Origin: Sporothrix humicola
Lineage: Eukaryota > Ascomycota > Sordariomycetes > Ophiostomatales > Ophiostomataceae
Reading direction: 5' to 3'
DNA length: 64,000 bases
NCBI GenBank assembly: GCA_021396245.1
Contig: WNYE01000028.1
Coordinates: 62,001-126,000 of the forward strand
The notes under the pieces: model-generated
The model's input: the letters and a program-made list of their open reading frames with translations, nothing else
Databases searched by the model: none
Told to the model about the DNA's origin: nothing
Program-made: the position numbers and the translations under genes
Part shown: positions 1-13,106 of the stretch, in pieces
Position numbering within the stretch: the first letter of the stretch is position 1
Layout: the number at the start of each line of letters is the position of its first letter

Positions 1-331
1 ACATAAATTTTAATAATTAATTATCAAAAAATCAATCTTCACAAAGTAAATTTCCACATAAATCCAAAGAAATCGCTGAAATGCACAAAGTCGTGAAAAG
101 GAAATAATCATGACAAGAAAAGACGTTGAATATAACAAACAGAGTGTATAAAAAGAAAAAGAAAAAAGAAAACATTGCGTGGGTGGGTAGATAGATACAG
201 GGTGTTCAAAATTAGAACCAGAGCAGATGAAAATGAAAACGAAAACCAATAGAGAAATCCTCCTGCGACCGTCAACTATACTTTGTACAAAATCAACTTC
301 CCTTTCACTCCTGTCTCCTCCCCTCTCTCCT
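1..331. other. 3' flank of hse1
   Basis: AT-rich sequence beyond the hse1 stop. It probably includes the hse1 3' untranslated region. I see no gene here; the open frames are short and overlap the hse1 end antisense. Confidence 0.5.
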
Positions 332-3130
332 CTAATACCCAACCCGCCCCGTCTGCCGGTAGTAGTCGTCTACTGGAGGGCTGCCACCGCCCTGCTGCAG
401 GGGCGCTGGCACTTCCGAGGGCGGGACATAGGGACGGTACTGCTGCTGCTGCTGCTCCAGAGGCGGCGAACTGGGACCGCTGGGGCCGCTGCTGCTCAGG
501 CGGCTGGGCAGGTTCTGGCGGGAATCGTAGCCGCCGGGGCCACCGGGTGCAGGCGGGGGCGAGGATGTGGGCGGTGCAGGCGCAGACGACTGAGGCTGGG
601 GTGGGGCCGGTGCCGACGACGGGTAGCCATTGTATGCTTGGTAAGAGCTCGGGGCATTGTTGTTTGTAGAGGGCTCGGGCGGCGGCGGACCGGTGGGCAG
701 GCCAATGACTGACGGGGGTCCAAACTGGTCGGGCGAGTAGACGGACGAAGAGTAAGTGTTGGCGGAGGATGGCTGGGGCTGCGAGGGTTGAGACTGGGGC
801 TGGGTAGGCGGGATATTCGGGTTGTTGTGAGCGGCAATAGGAGAGTCGTAGGCTGAGGTCGAGAGCTCCTGCGGGTTGCCGTAGGTGCTGTGGGGGCCGC
901 CGGTCTGAGACTGAGGCTGGGACTGCTGCTGCTGAAGAGGGTTGTAGGGAAGGTAGGTGTTGTTGCCGGCCGGCGGCTGCGCAGGAGCAATGTTCGTCTG
1001 GAGCGGCGAGGGCTGCTTGTTAGGACCGCTGGGACCGCTGCCGGACGGGATGCGCTGGCCTTGCTGGTGGCCGCCCTGGGGAGGATATGGTGCCTGCTGC
1101 TGCTGTTGAGGGGGGTTCTGGTGTTGATGTTGCTGCTGTGGCGGCTGTTGTTGAGCCTGTTGCGGTTGTGCGGGCGGGATCTCGGCGTTGGCAAGGTAGA
1201 AGGCAGACGGCGCGCCGGCATTCGGACGGTGCATATTAGGCGACGGTGACTGAGGATACTGCTGGTCTGTGAATAGTTAGCAAGGTGTTTTACATATGAA
1301 AAGGAGATAGAGGAGTCCAGAGAAGGCTGCGGCATTGGGAAAAGGCAGGTGTTTGATGTAAAATAAAAATAAAGAGTAACAGGAATTAAGAAATTATTAA
1401 GTAATGATGAAAACAAAAAAGAGGGCTCCAGAAAGAAGGGGTTGACGTGTGAATGGTGGGGGGCCTGCCTTTTTCCAATGTCTCGCTCCCTCCACATGGA
1501 TGCTCTTTCTAATGTGTCCCGAAGCACGCTTTTATCTAGTATAAAGACTGACCCTGACGTTGTGGCCCGGGAGTGTAGTATCTCTGGTCTGGCGGCGCCT
1601 GCTGCTGGGGAGGCTGCTGTTGCTGCTGGCCGGCACCGGGTGCTGCGTAGCCGGCGTGAGGAGCGATATGAGGCGTGCCGGAGCCGGCAGGGCCAGGGCC
1701 CATTGGGTAGCCCTGGGGCTGGATGTGCTGGTTGTGCTGGTTGTGCGGGTGCATGGCGTATTGCTGGTAGTTTGGCTGGGGCGGGTGGGACATGGACGAT
1801 TCGAGCAGGGCCTCGTAGTCGCGGCGGGCCTTGATGAACTTTTCGTTGAGCTGCGTGAAGTCGTCTGGGGTTGTTAGTGGGGTACTGATAAGCAGGAAAG
1901 TACCACGAGTAGACTGCTTACCCTTCTTCTGTGAGTACTTCTCGATCAGCTTGATCAGCTTCGGCCGGATCGCGAGTGTCTGATGGTAGAGTTTCTATTC
2001 TGTTAGTGGGGGTAGTCGCTACAAAGGAAAATGTGACCTGAACCTACAGAAATCTCGTCAGTGTCCTCTTCGCGCGGGGCGGCGTTGGAGGCGCTCAGCA
2101 GGGTCAGCAGCTTCTCGACGTTCTTGATCTCGGCAAACACCTCGGCCTCCATCTGGGCCTCGCGCTGCAGCTCGTCGGGCGTCGGGTCGGCCAGGATCTC
2201 GACGTAGTTGAGCGGGAAGATGCCTGTGCGGCCCTTGAGCGAGCCCCGCCACCAGTCGCGGTAGACGGACTCGAGCACGGCGATAATGTCGCCCTTCTTG
2301 AAGTCGAGCTCGTCCTGCTCTGAGGCGGCAAAGTCAAAGAGCGCGCGCACGCGGGACACGGTCGCTGCCGTCGTGCCTTGGGTTGGGGCGGGTGCTGCGG
2401 CGGGTGCTGCGGAAGGACCGCCAGCTGCTGCGCCGTACCCCCCTGAAGGGCCGCCCGCGCTGGATGGGCCGGCACCGGAGCTAGACGAAGCTGGCGCCGC
2501 CTGCTTCTTGCTGGCCTCGTCCTCCAGGGACAGCTTGAGCGCCCGCTGCAGATCCTCTTCTTCACGCTGGCGGTCCTGCTCGGTCAGCACGTTCTTCTGC
2601 GGGGCCGACGGCGCAGGCTGCAGCTGCGGCTGGGCGTGCTGCAACCGGCTGTAGGCGTCCTGCATGATGCCCAGGTCGGTGTTGCTGCGGAACATCTCCG
2701 TCCACTCCTTCATGCGCTCCAGGATCCGGAGGCGGACCAGGTTGTGCGTGTTGCGGTCGTTGGCGAGTTTGAGGAGGGCGTCGGTAAACGCCCGCGAGGC
2801 GAGCTCGCGGTGCAGCGGCGTGCCGCAGTTTTGGCTCAGGGCGTTGGCGAGCTCGAGCGTGTAGAGCTGGACGTTGGCGTTGCGGTGTGCGAGGCGCTTG
2901 ATCAGGCTCTGGACGGCCTCCTTGGGCCCGTTGACGGAATCGCTCGAGACACGGTCGCAGACTTCGAGGATGGCGGCCCAGTCCTCGGACGTGGCATTTT
3001 CGTCGGTGGCCTTGCCTGTGGGAGGGGGAGGGGAAGAGGGTTAGAGTTAACGAAGGACATGTAATGGAGAGACCAAGGCAAACATACCGACGGCCTCATC
3101 AAAGGGGCCGGGAGCGGCTGCGCGAAACAT
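332..3130 (-). CDS. hse1: ESCRT-0 subunit Hse1 (VHS-UIM-SH3-GAT), five exons
   Basis: Hse1 pairs with Vps27 as ESCRT-0 on endosomes, where it binds ubiquitinated cargo for sorting into multivesicular bodies. Exons read 3130-3088, 3015-2048, 1994-1922, 1864-1553 and 1266-332, giving 776 residues with all phases closing. Domains in order: VHS (about 10-140), a ubiquitin-interacting motif around 163-182 (DLQRALKLSLEDEA), an SH3 domain around 233-290 (ALFDFAASEQDELDF, then GIFPLNYVE), a GAT-like helical region containing LAIRPKLIKLIEKYSQKK, and a long Gln/Pro/Ser-rich tail from about 450. The start gives MFRAAAPGPFDEAVG, a plausible Hse1 N-terminus that leads directly into the VHS domain. The last intron (1267-1552, 286 bases) is longer than the others and uses a GTCAGT donor; the acceptor of intron 2 (TAG) was chosen because the alternative CAG five bases upstream leads into a stop. 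Family assignment is firm; the exon 3 edge is the least certain junction. Confidence 0.93.
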
Positions 3131-5173
3131 GGTGATGGTCGCACAAAAAAAAACCAGGCGAGTTAAGCTGGTGGCGGTGAATATGATGTGTTGCGGATGT
3201 GAGTGTCGGTAGATGCAAAAACCGAAAAAGAGTCGATAGAGGTGGTGACGGTCTGGAGGTAAAGAAAAGAGTCGATGCAGGGCTCTTTCAAAGATTAGAA
3301 TTCCGAGAAAGTTAAGAAAAATCGACTACCAATCAGGAATCAGGCAGCAAAGCTCCAGATGAAGGAGATGACGATGACGATGCGGTTTGCGAAAGGAGGA
3401 CCCGCTAGTCGTTGTGCACAATAATAAAAGGAGGCGCAAAGGGTGAGATGTCGAAAAGCGTGGTAGGCAGGCTGTCGCTTTGTTGAAGGTAAAGAAACAG
3501 AAGATAGGTTGTGAGAAGGAGAGATTGGGTGACGATGCTCAGACGAACGCTTGTTCGGGGGGTAAAAGGTAAAATGGGAAGGCCGGGAGAAGGAAGGTGG
3601 AGAGCGGGCAGGTGCGAGTCGAGAGGCAAAGCACAAGGCACAAGGAAAGAGCACAGCGAAAGAAGGCACGAGTAGGCCCAGGTTAGGCCCAGTTGGGTAA
3701 TGATGGATTCCTATTACGACAGATGCTCGTCGTTTGGCACTGTGGGTGCTACAATTGGGGCAGTCCCAACGGGCCTGGAGCGCTGTTACGTCGTCTGCAA
3801 GGCAGTCGCAAGACCCCTTTCAGCAGGGCCGGCCCTGTCCCTCCAAGCCTCGCCCCTTCCACGAAGCCAAGCCCAGGAGGCTGTCCACTCATAGTGCGCG
3901 GTTTACTATTGTGGGGCGACCACGAGCTATTCTTACCAGAGAGCATCAGATCAGAAAAGACAGGATGGAAGCTGCGACTGGACACGGCACAGGGGGAAGG
4001 AAAGAACGATCGTAAAAGATCGACAATCGACAGGAAACAGGCAGGAACTATGCACCTTTAACCCCCTTCCTTTTGCCTTTTTTCTTTCTCTCGACAGAAA
4101 GCCATCCCAGGAAAGGAGAAAAGAGAATATCTGTCATTCAACTTGGCCAAGCCACTGTGGCAGAGTCGAGTCCACTAATACTCCATACAAACACACCCAC
4201 TGAAGGATGGTGGGAAGTCGCTAAAATAAACCGCCACTCTTTGCAGTGCCCCGCCGCCAGAGGAGACCCTGACGTATTCTCGCCTTCGAGAAGGAGAAGA
4301 TGGAAGGAAGGGGAGCAGAAAAAAGAGTGGGCTCGGCATTGGCGAGGAGTTTCCGATTCAGGACTCAGGCGGAAGTGCTGCAAGGCTCGCAGGCTCGCAG
4401 GGATGTTGTTTTGCCAGACCTTCACAGGTATTTTCAACACACCATCTTCAAGTGCCATTTTCTTGCTGCCTCAGTCTAGCGCAAGTTGATTACGTACGTA
4501 TGTCGACGAATATATCTACAATATTCAGTGAAAAATCAGGGTGGTTGATTTTGCTGAGAATTAAAATAGATGATCAAATCAGATTTGGGCTCCCTCTAAA
4601 TTACTTAACACTACTTCACAGCCCGACAATAAAATGTCAGTGACAAATGCTGGTAGTTGTGACAATGAGTTTGTACAAGGCTGAGATGGCAGCTGATATT
4701 TGTGCTGACAGCCTTCATTGGACTCTAGATACACCCAAATAAGAAGAGAAGAGAAGTGTGATATGAGCATGGTAAAAAGCACAGGAATACCAAACAAGAT
4801 GCAAGGCAAAGAGGGAATGACGGCATGAGAGCAAACGCCCGTCTTCCACATGATCAGGGAAGAAAGCATCGCTTGGTAATGGACAACGAGCAATGAACAA
4901 ACAATGAGAGTGCGAGAAAAAAGAATATGACCATTCTAACTGTCAAAAAGCGAAGAGAGAGAAAGAGTAAAAATTGAATGCGAAAACGCCTCACGTAAAT
5001 GGTTATAAAGTAACAATAGAAGACAAGAAGAACGTATGAGCGTGACAATGTATGGACGTAAATGCACAACAGATCGCCAAAAAGAAGAACAAGTAAAGAA
5101 GATTGGAGGGTAGTCGAGGAGACTTGCGTTAAAGCTTCAACAAATAGGGTATGAAGTTGGCGGGTTACACCCA
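3131..5173. other. Intergenic: hse1 promoter side and atg13 3' flank
   Basis: About 2 kb between the hse1 start and the atg13 stop, both on the minus strand. Open frames here are short, overlap on both strands and show no domain or codon pattern, so I call no gene. The stretch next to hse1 (3140-3660) is pyrimidine-rich on the hse1 coding strand, as expected of a fungal promoter and leader. A short direct repeat of GGCTCGCA occurs around 4383-4400. Confidence 0.5.
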
Positions 5174-8100
5174 TTACCACTGACGCCGGCGCGATTCGTC
5201 AATGCTCTGCCGGTTGAGTTCGGACAGGTCAAAGACCAGCGGCTCATCGTCGGCTTCACCGTACCCGCCGCTGCCGCTGTTACCGCCACTGCCAGCCGCA
5301 CCAGTGCTACCTCCACCGCTTCCACCGCCGGCACCACTAAATCGGCCCAAGAATGAGCTGTTGATGCTGCCGCGGGGACCATCGCTGCCGACACTGCCAC
5401 GCAAGCCGGAGGCTGCATCAGCCTGCTGTTGCTGTGAGGACTGGGGTTGGGACTGCTGCGAAGTCTGTTGTGAAGAGGCCGTGGCCGACTGCTGGTGACG
5501 GCTCATGTACCGGCGCCGAGGCGAGGCACTGAGACCGCTAGTGGCGCCACCAGCTGCCGAGCTCGAGCGCAAGGCCGAGCCCATGGACGTAACCGCCGCC
5601 AGTGAGGTATCGCTGCCGTCGTTGTCACCACCGCGGATGCCAGCCGACCGCGACAGAGCACTGCCGCTTGCCGGCCGCAGAATTCCTGCGGCGGCCGCCT
5701 TGAGACCGCCAGCACCCACGACAGGGCTTCCGCTCACACCACCAGCGGCGGCAGAAGGGTTGGCCGCGTCATCGCCTGCAGAATCACCTGCAGAGGCGCC
5801 GTGGTGCTCCGGTCCCTCTTGGTCAAGGCGGAAGAGTGCACCAGGCGGAGGCGGTTCGCGGTTGCCCGCACCACCGACGCTCAAGCTGCGCTGGGCAAAG
5901 GCAGCCAGCTCAGCCGAGTCGTCGTCGACGTGGTGCACAGCGCGCGTCTTTTGGACGGCCGAGCTCGAGCGACGACCACCAAGCTGGAGCAGGCGTGGCG
6001 AGAGAGGGATGTCGATTGCGGACACGCCCCCAGCCACGTCCTGATTGTTGCCGCTATTACCGTCCTCTTCGTTGCTTTCACCCTCAACATCTTTGCCGCC
6101 AATAGGACGGGGTCCACCAGGCCGCACACGAGACTGGCCCTGGTAGTCGATGATGGCGTTCTCGCTGAGCCGTGACGGCACGGCTGGTGTGTGCGGTGTA
6201 TGCGGCATGTTGGGCGACATGGGCTTGATCGGTGAGTGTGACGACGGTGACAGCGAGGTAGACGTATTGCCGCCAGTCGCTGCAGCACCGCCACCACCAG
6301 TGTTACCGGTAGTGCTCGAGGCGCCCGAAGTACCCGGAGCAATCAGCTGCCGGCTCGACGAGCTCAGCGACCGCGGCATCTGCATCGACGAGTTCATCGA
6401 GTCGGTCAGCGCCACATTGGACTCGCGCATAAGCTGGAAGCGGGACAGCTGGGCTGCTGTACGACGAGCCGATTCGCCGCGTTTGCTGCTGGTCTCAAAG
6501 CTCTGGAGCGTCTTTTTGCTCTCAAGCGCCTTGAGGAACTCGGAAATGTTGTCGTCGTCGGTCTGGAATGAGCCGGAGCTGGCAACGCCGCCCACCTCGG
6601 CCAGCAGACCCGATCCAGGCTGGGCCATGGATGACGCCAGGCTCTGCTTGCCGCTGCTGCCCTGGTCATCTTCGTTGCGGCTGGCGCCACCAAAGGATGA
6701 CCGGCCGCGCCGATGTGTGAAACTGCTGCTAAAGCGGCTGCCGCCTGCAAGGCGGGGTGATGAGCTTTGACCAGGATCCATAATTGCTACTGCCATCGCA
6801 GCTGACGGACTGCCGACGGAAGTCGACGGCTGGGGCGCACCACGGAGGGATGCGGCCATGCCCGCAGTGAGTGAGCTGCGGTTCCTAGCCTGAGCCAGCG
6901 CACTCAATCCGGATGTGGGCCGCGATCCCGACAGGGGTGAGGAGGGGAGCGGGAGCTCATCCTGTGTCGTCCGCGGCGAGCCAGAGAGCGAACCAGCTTT
7001 GAATGGCTGGAACGAGACGGATGTCCGGCGTCCAAGACCGTCCAGATTTCGGAGGGCACCTGGCCGGGCAGACAGGGACGAAGTAGGCGATAGACCTGCT
7101 GCACGGTTTCCAGCAGCAATAGGCAGTGAATTTGGCGGATCAATCTGTGGTCGCTGCTCCATACTTGACGGACGACTTGCTTCTGGCGGCGAGCTTGTAT
7201 CGGAGCTGCTTGCATGTGCCGTTTTGAGGGCCGTCATGGGGCTTGTGGCCAATGCGCCAGTGCCGTGGAACGTGGTCAGACTCCCATAGGTCTGGTGCGG
7301 TTGGAAACGGTACGTCGGCTCGGCGGCATTGCGGCTGCTGCGCTGGTGCGAGGGCAGCGACCCAACAACTTCAGCAGACGACTCGCGTCGCTGGTGCTGC
7401 TGTCCGGAGGACTGTTGCGGGTGGCGCTGCTGGGACAAATAATTGTTGTCCGGACGTTGCGAGGGTGGCAGCGAAGGGCGGAAATAGTTCTCGTCAATGC
7501 CCATAAAGCGGGAGCTTAACAGTGACTCGGAGTCGTCGATCCGGAAGCTGCAGTCGTTGCGGTAGGTGACTGATGTGGAAAATCGGCCAATGGGCACTTC
7601 GAGGTCGCCAAACATGTAGTCGGTGACCACATCGCGGTTGTTGTCGTAGAGCAGAGGCTGTCGGAGGTTGTCGAAGCCGCGCGAGGCAATGCGTGCCTCA
7701 GCCTCTGCACCCATCAAGATGCGGCAGCGTACCTGAAGCGCTTGATGCACATTTTTTGAGGACGCTTGGCGGGAAAAGCGGTAGGCAGGCAGAACGTGCG
7801 TAGTGACGAATAGAGACCGGAAGAAGACAATGCTGCGCTTATAGATTGTCGGCAGGATGGGTCCAAAGTCCTCGATCTCATACTCTGTGCCGCTGGCGCT
7901 GGCACTGTTGCCACCGGACCGACCCTTTTCGTTTGTAGAATCTGCAACGCTGCTGCTCCCACTGCCGATGCCGCTGCTGCCTTTTAATAAGCTTGGAATA
8001 CACTGCAGCTCAATCTTCCAGCGCTCGAGGATGATTTCGGTGGACCGTGTGCGGATCTTGTTGCTATCGGAGCGCCCGCTGCTGCTGCTGCCGCTGCCAC

Positions 8101-8801
8101 TGGCAGACATGTCGGAGTTGAGCGCCTCAAGGGCGTCCCAACGCTTGCCGTTTTCGTCGATGACGACCAGTGCTTGGCCCGCGGTCAGTCGAGAAGCGTC
8201 GAGGTAGGTCTCGATGATCATGGGTGGGGGCCGGTGGTCGAATCCGCCGCAGAATTTCCAGGTCTTGAGTTCGTCCTTAAAGTCCTCAATGTCTTCGGTT
8301 TCGATTTGGAACTGTAAGTTTCGTTAGCACAGGAGCACAACGCAAGTGATGCCCGGCCAATGCCGATCAGATCAACCTACCCATTTGTTTGTCTTGCGTC
8401 CCCGGCCGCCGCCCGAGGGCGTGGTCGGGATTCGGGCCTGGACAACAAGCACGGCTGCTTTCAGGTGGAAGTTCTGCAAGAATCATGGTTAGAAATGTCA
8501 AGAGTCTTGGAGTGGGAAGAGGGATTGGCCGCCGGGTGCGCACCTGTATTATCTGGTCCAGTTTCTTGATGGACTCTTTTGTTGGGCCACCCGTTACCGG
8601 AGTAGTTGACAGAGCACCAGATGAGCTCTGGTCGCCGCCGCCGCCGCCATCGAGTGACGGGCCCGGCGGCGCAGCTTCAGAAGTAGCGCGCGACCGGCTT
8701 GCGAGTGCGTCTCTTGGGTTGTTTGTGCGTGTGGGGTTGGTCTGGGGGTTGGTCGCGGGAGAATGGCCGCTGCGCGGCGGATGCCGCGATTGTTGATGCA
8801 T
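5174..8801 (-). CDS. atg13: Autophagy-related protein Atg13, three exons
   Basis: Atg13 is the regulatory subunit of the Atg1 kinase complex that starts autophagy at the phagophore assembly site; TORC1 and PKA phosphorylation normally restrains it. Exons 8801-8544, 8473-8381 and 8311-5174 join in phase to 1162 residues. The conserved N-terminal HORMA region is spelled across the joins: KLDQIIQ then NFHLKAAVLVVQARI, then W followed by FQIETEDIEDFKDELKTW and RPPPMIIETYLDASRLT. The rest, from about residue 330, is a long Ser/Gly/Pro-rich disordered region with many SP/RxxS-type sites, the expected phosphoregulated, Atg1/Atg17-binding part. It is longer than most filamentous-fungal Atg13 proteins because of Gly/Ser runs near the C-terminus (about 1120-1145). 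The ATG at 8801 opens with MHQQSRHPPRSGHSP, typical of the family. Confidence 0.94.
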
Positions 8802-11800
8802 AGTGCGTTGTGGGTATGTGTGTGTTGCTGTCGATGGCGGATGGTTGTTCGCCTATCGTTTGTGGGTTATCGCTTGTCGGTGTATCAGCGTCACCGTCGG
8901 CAAAGGCCAAGCCCGCCCCGATGCGCTTTCGTCCTTTGGGTTGGGGGAAGAGAAGATGGGAGGGCCGCGGAGGTGACAGGGAGGAGGGAAGGGGTTGCGA
9001 GGTCGATGCAGCGGGCTACATTTATCTGGTATAGATTCGCAAGTCTCGATTCTTGATGGGAGGGTCGATGAAGCGTGCGCCAAAGACGTAGGACGTAAGG
9101 CGAGAGGCGATGGAGCTGTCGATGTATGGTGCTGCTTCGTGGCAGTCGAGGAGGTCGCCTTGTTCACGGGTTGTCTTGGACAAGCTTTCGTTTTGCTAGG
9201 CTGCTTGCTTGCTTGGTTGACTTGTGTTGCTTGGTGTCTTGGTGCAGGTGCTTTTGCTTTTGTGCTCTGCTTTGTGTGCTTTGCTTTTGCTTTTGCTGCG
9301 ACCTCATGCAGGACGGGGCTGCAGCTGTGATTTGACGGGCCTTGGCCTGCGGTTATGTGGCTGGCGGACCGGGGGTGTGTGGGTTTATCGATGGACTGGG
9401 TGTAGGTTCGTGGTGTGCTTCCAAGTGGTCATGCCGCCAGAGTCCAAACACAATCGACAAAAAGACAGAAAAGGCTTGAAAAACAGAAAGAATGCTGAAT
9501 GCTGGAATCAGGGCAGAAAAATGAGCAGACCGGAAACGAATGGACGTACTGCAAGGCAGTGGAGATGGGTTATCGAGATGGTGGTCGAGATGGAGTCGAG
9601 ATGGAGGAAGGAAGAGGAGGGAGGGGAGAAGAAGCTGGCAGGGCTGGAGAGGCAGAGAGAATGGAGAGTGGCTGCGACTGTTGGTGCCGGGTGCTAGTGT
9701 TGTTGCTGTTAGCCTCTCTGCTCACAACCCAGTGCTGATGCCACCAGAATGCCACCAGAACAGGACGTCGTAAAAGGATGGATGACGGATACTGGATTCT
9801 GGATTTTGGAGAGGGTTGGACGATGACGGTTTTGCCGGCCGATACCGATGTAAGGCGGTCTGGTGTCCTGGTGCCCTGGTGTCTGGGCTGCTGTGCCCTT
9901 TGTGACCTTTTGTGAGGTTTGTGACTTGTTGATTCTCTCGTGTGGCTCAGTGGGACTGCGGTTGTCTTGTGGCTCTGTAAGGTACAGTGTGAAGTCCGAG
10001 TGTTTGAGTGTCTCTAAATTGGTCAGTTTGGGTGAGTGTGTGAGGCCCACGGCTAGGCCCCTGTGGCACGGTGTCTTAGCGGGGAAAGGAAGCAAAGGTG
10101 TGGGCCGCTTGTCTCTGGCGATAAACGGGCAGTCCGGGGTGTGAGAGGTCAAATCAGAGGTGTGAACACACTTGAAAGGAGCAGGTGTGAGAGGCTCTTT
10201 TTCTCGGAGAAAACAAATACAATGACGGGAAAAGATGCTGTGACAAGAGTGAAAAGAGGGAAGGGGAAGCACAAGATAATGACGGAAACACGAAGCGGGC
10301 AGTGACGAAAGTAGACAATAGAGAGGATAAAAGATAAAGGACCAACGGAGGGAAAAGCACAATGCAAGAAGACGAACCTCGAGAAAGCAGAAAGGTCCAA
10401 TGTGACCAGATGCACCAGGTGATGTGCAGACAAGGGAGAAGAGACAGAGGAGAGAAGAGGAGAAGGCTAGGAACGAGATAGAGGAACAGAAACAAGAACA
10501 GGGGCGAAGACGAAGATGGAAGAAGAAATGGAATAGGGGCAGACTAGGACTGCATGACTAGACGTGACGGTTGGCGGCTTCTGGATGCTGGCTTTTGGGT
10601 TATTTGGCGTTCGATTGTCTGGCCTAGCTTCTTGATGGAAGTGGTGGCCGAGATGTGGTCGCGATAACAGAGGCGAGGGTGTGGGATGCACAGTGTCGAC
10701 AAACAAGACCTCGATAATTACAGGAGATGGAGAGATCTCAGGTCTACGACTTTGGCAGATTTGACTACAGGTGTGGTCCCCTTTGATGATAGGATGCTCT
10801 TACCTTGAGAGTCGTCAAAAACTCGCTCGCTCTTTCCATTCCTTGTCGCCTTTCTTCTGGTTGCCCCTTCTCGATTGGGAACGAGAGACGAGGTCTTGAT
10901 GCAGGACTGGGGAAGGCAAGAGCGAACAGCGTCATACCTTCTCAGCAGCGCGGTAGCCAGTGAGCAAGCGCGAAAATAGGGGGAATGACCAGACCAAAAC
11001 AGACACTAACTAGCTAACGTTGGGAGGGGAAGAACACGGAACGAGGGTATAAAAGAGGAGAAAGGTGCGCTGGCAGGAGGGGGAAAGGCCCACCCAAACA
11101 CGCCCTACAGCACACGGTGTGCGCTACTGTGAGGCCGACCGCTCGGTGTTTGGTCAGGGGAGGACGCTGTGCTTCAGCGGTCGCAACGCAATTGTCTCCA
11201 GTTCAGTGCCCATCCGATGACGAAATTGCGAGCCTTGCACGGAATGTGCCGTTTGCGCACATCACCATTGCCGATACAGAGAGATGACGGGACAAAGCAA
11301 AAGCGTTTATGATGGAAGAAAAGCATCATCTTCCATTTTCACAAATCTATTCTTTTGCCCTCTCCTCCCGAATGGCTCAGAGGCCGAATCCGGAGTGTGC
11401 TGTTGGCGGTTTGAAAGTGGTCAACTGATAGCAAAATCGTACAGTGCACGGGGCCAGCTGTCACCGTCCTGGGCACTGTAATTTTTTGCACGCCACAGCC
11501 CTGTGCACTGATTGGCGGGCAGCACCGCTGTAATTCTCAGCACGCACTCTAGGCGCTCTCAGTACTCTCAGCACTTCAGATTCAGAGCCGTAGCACTCAA
11601 GCATCTCCGTGTTCCGTTGAATGTTCATCTCGCCTCGTTCCTCGCCTCCCTCCTTTATTACACTCCCAAGACTCCCTTATCGTGGGAGGAATCGCCGCGA
11701 TTGCCAATCTGTGTGCAGCATCCGGGTATCTAATACCACCGGTTCCTGTTTTTATGCAGTTTACTGTGATAGGTGCAGATAATAGCACAATTAATTTTAT

Positions 11801-13106
11801 AACATTTTCTGTCAAAGGAGGCTCAGGAGGGTAGGACTTTTGTCACTTTGTGTGTTCCTGGGGTAAAATACATATCAACGAGTGTGTATGGATGGATGCA
11901 TTGATCAATTAGGTAGCATGTTGATCACTTTTCTGTCAGTTTTTCTGTTGTCTTTTGTGCTTTTGTGTTTTACTCTTCTCGCTCGGATTGGTCAATGTCA
12001 GGTCAATGCCCAGGCAGACGCTCCTTCTGTTTTGAGCCTCAAGGCAACCACGCCAAATGTAGAGATGAGAAAAGATCAAGTAATAAATGAGTGAAAGGAA
12101 GAGATCAAAGTGAAAAGTCGGGATCCCGTTCGAGCTGATCCCTGTCTGCTTCCAGCCGGCATGTTGACGTTGTTGGAGCTACTGCGGGTTCCCGCAACGG
12201 AAGAAATAAGTGTACAACAACGGCGTCCATGACTGGCTCGATGACTGCATATAAAGCTATGACAGGTGATTTTGGTCACCTTGGGAGTCATCAGGGAGTC
12301 AGGGGTTTCGGCACAAAAGTACAAAAGTACACTTACTCTATCGAACTTGGAGTATGTGGTGTGTTAGTCAAGAGGTTGGTGATGTTGTGTGTGCCCTTGT
12401 TAATTTTTGGCATAAATTTTGTGCGAAAAGTAAAATAAAATAAAAATGCCCACGTTTGATAAATTTATTGTTTTTTCATTATTTTCTTTGATTCCCCTTA
12501 CACATCGAAGGATTCCCGTCTTGGATGCCTAATAGGCTCACAACTCTTGAACGCCCGCCTCACCATGCACTGCACAAGCACATTGGCCAACCAGATCGGT
12601 TTTTAGCGGACGGAGAAAAAAAAATATTCAAAGAAAAAAGGGAAGAATAAAGAAATAAAATATAAATAAAAAAGGCACTGCAACCTCGAAAGGGCGGAAG
12701 TATAGTCTCAAATGCCGGGCCGTGTTTGGTGGGCCTTCTTTGGCCATATTGTTTGTTTATGTGAATGGCCATCGTAGAAATTATGTGCTCCAATATCCAT
12801 GGCGGACATGTCTTTACGAAAGGATATAAAACATCTCCAAACGGAACACAATTGCTATAACTGCGTGCAAAATAGTTTCACGGCACCGTTGCTCGTTAGT
12901 AATTCAGACTCTTGTTCTAGTTGTATTCGAACGAGCTTAGTCTTCCGTACGGTGTACGAAATCATAGTAAGCTCACCTGATTAAAATACAAGAAGATGGT
13001 AGATTAACAAAAATTTTCACTTCTCTATGCCATCTTCATTTTCGACATACTGGTTTTCCTATCTCACACTTCATAACGTTTCTGCCGTCCTGCCATCCTA
13101 CCCGCC
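8802..13106. other. Long gene-poor intergenic region upstream of atg13
   Basis: About 4.3 kb with no protein gene I can support. The part next to atg13 (8802-9300) is probably its promoter and leader. From 9900 to 10500 the minus strand is strongly pyrimidine-rich, which creates long but unconvincing open frames (one of 217 codons at 9709-10362 with no domain and low-complexity composition). A TATAAAAG box lies on the plus strand near 11049, but no good coding frame follows it. The 12400-13020 stretch is AT-rich. Confidence 0.45.

Noticed and set aside
9709..10362. 217-codon minus-strand open frame
   Set aside because: Low-complexity, pyrimidine-driven composition, no domain, and no coding-type codon use; it lies in a CT-rich block.
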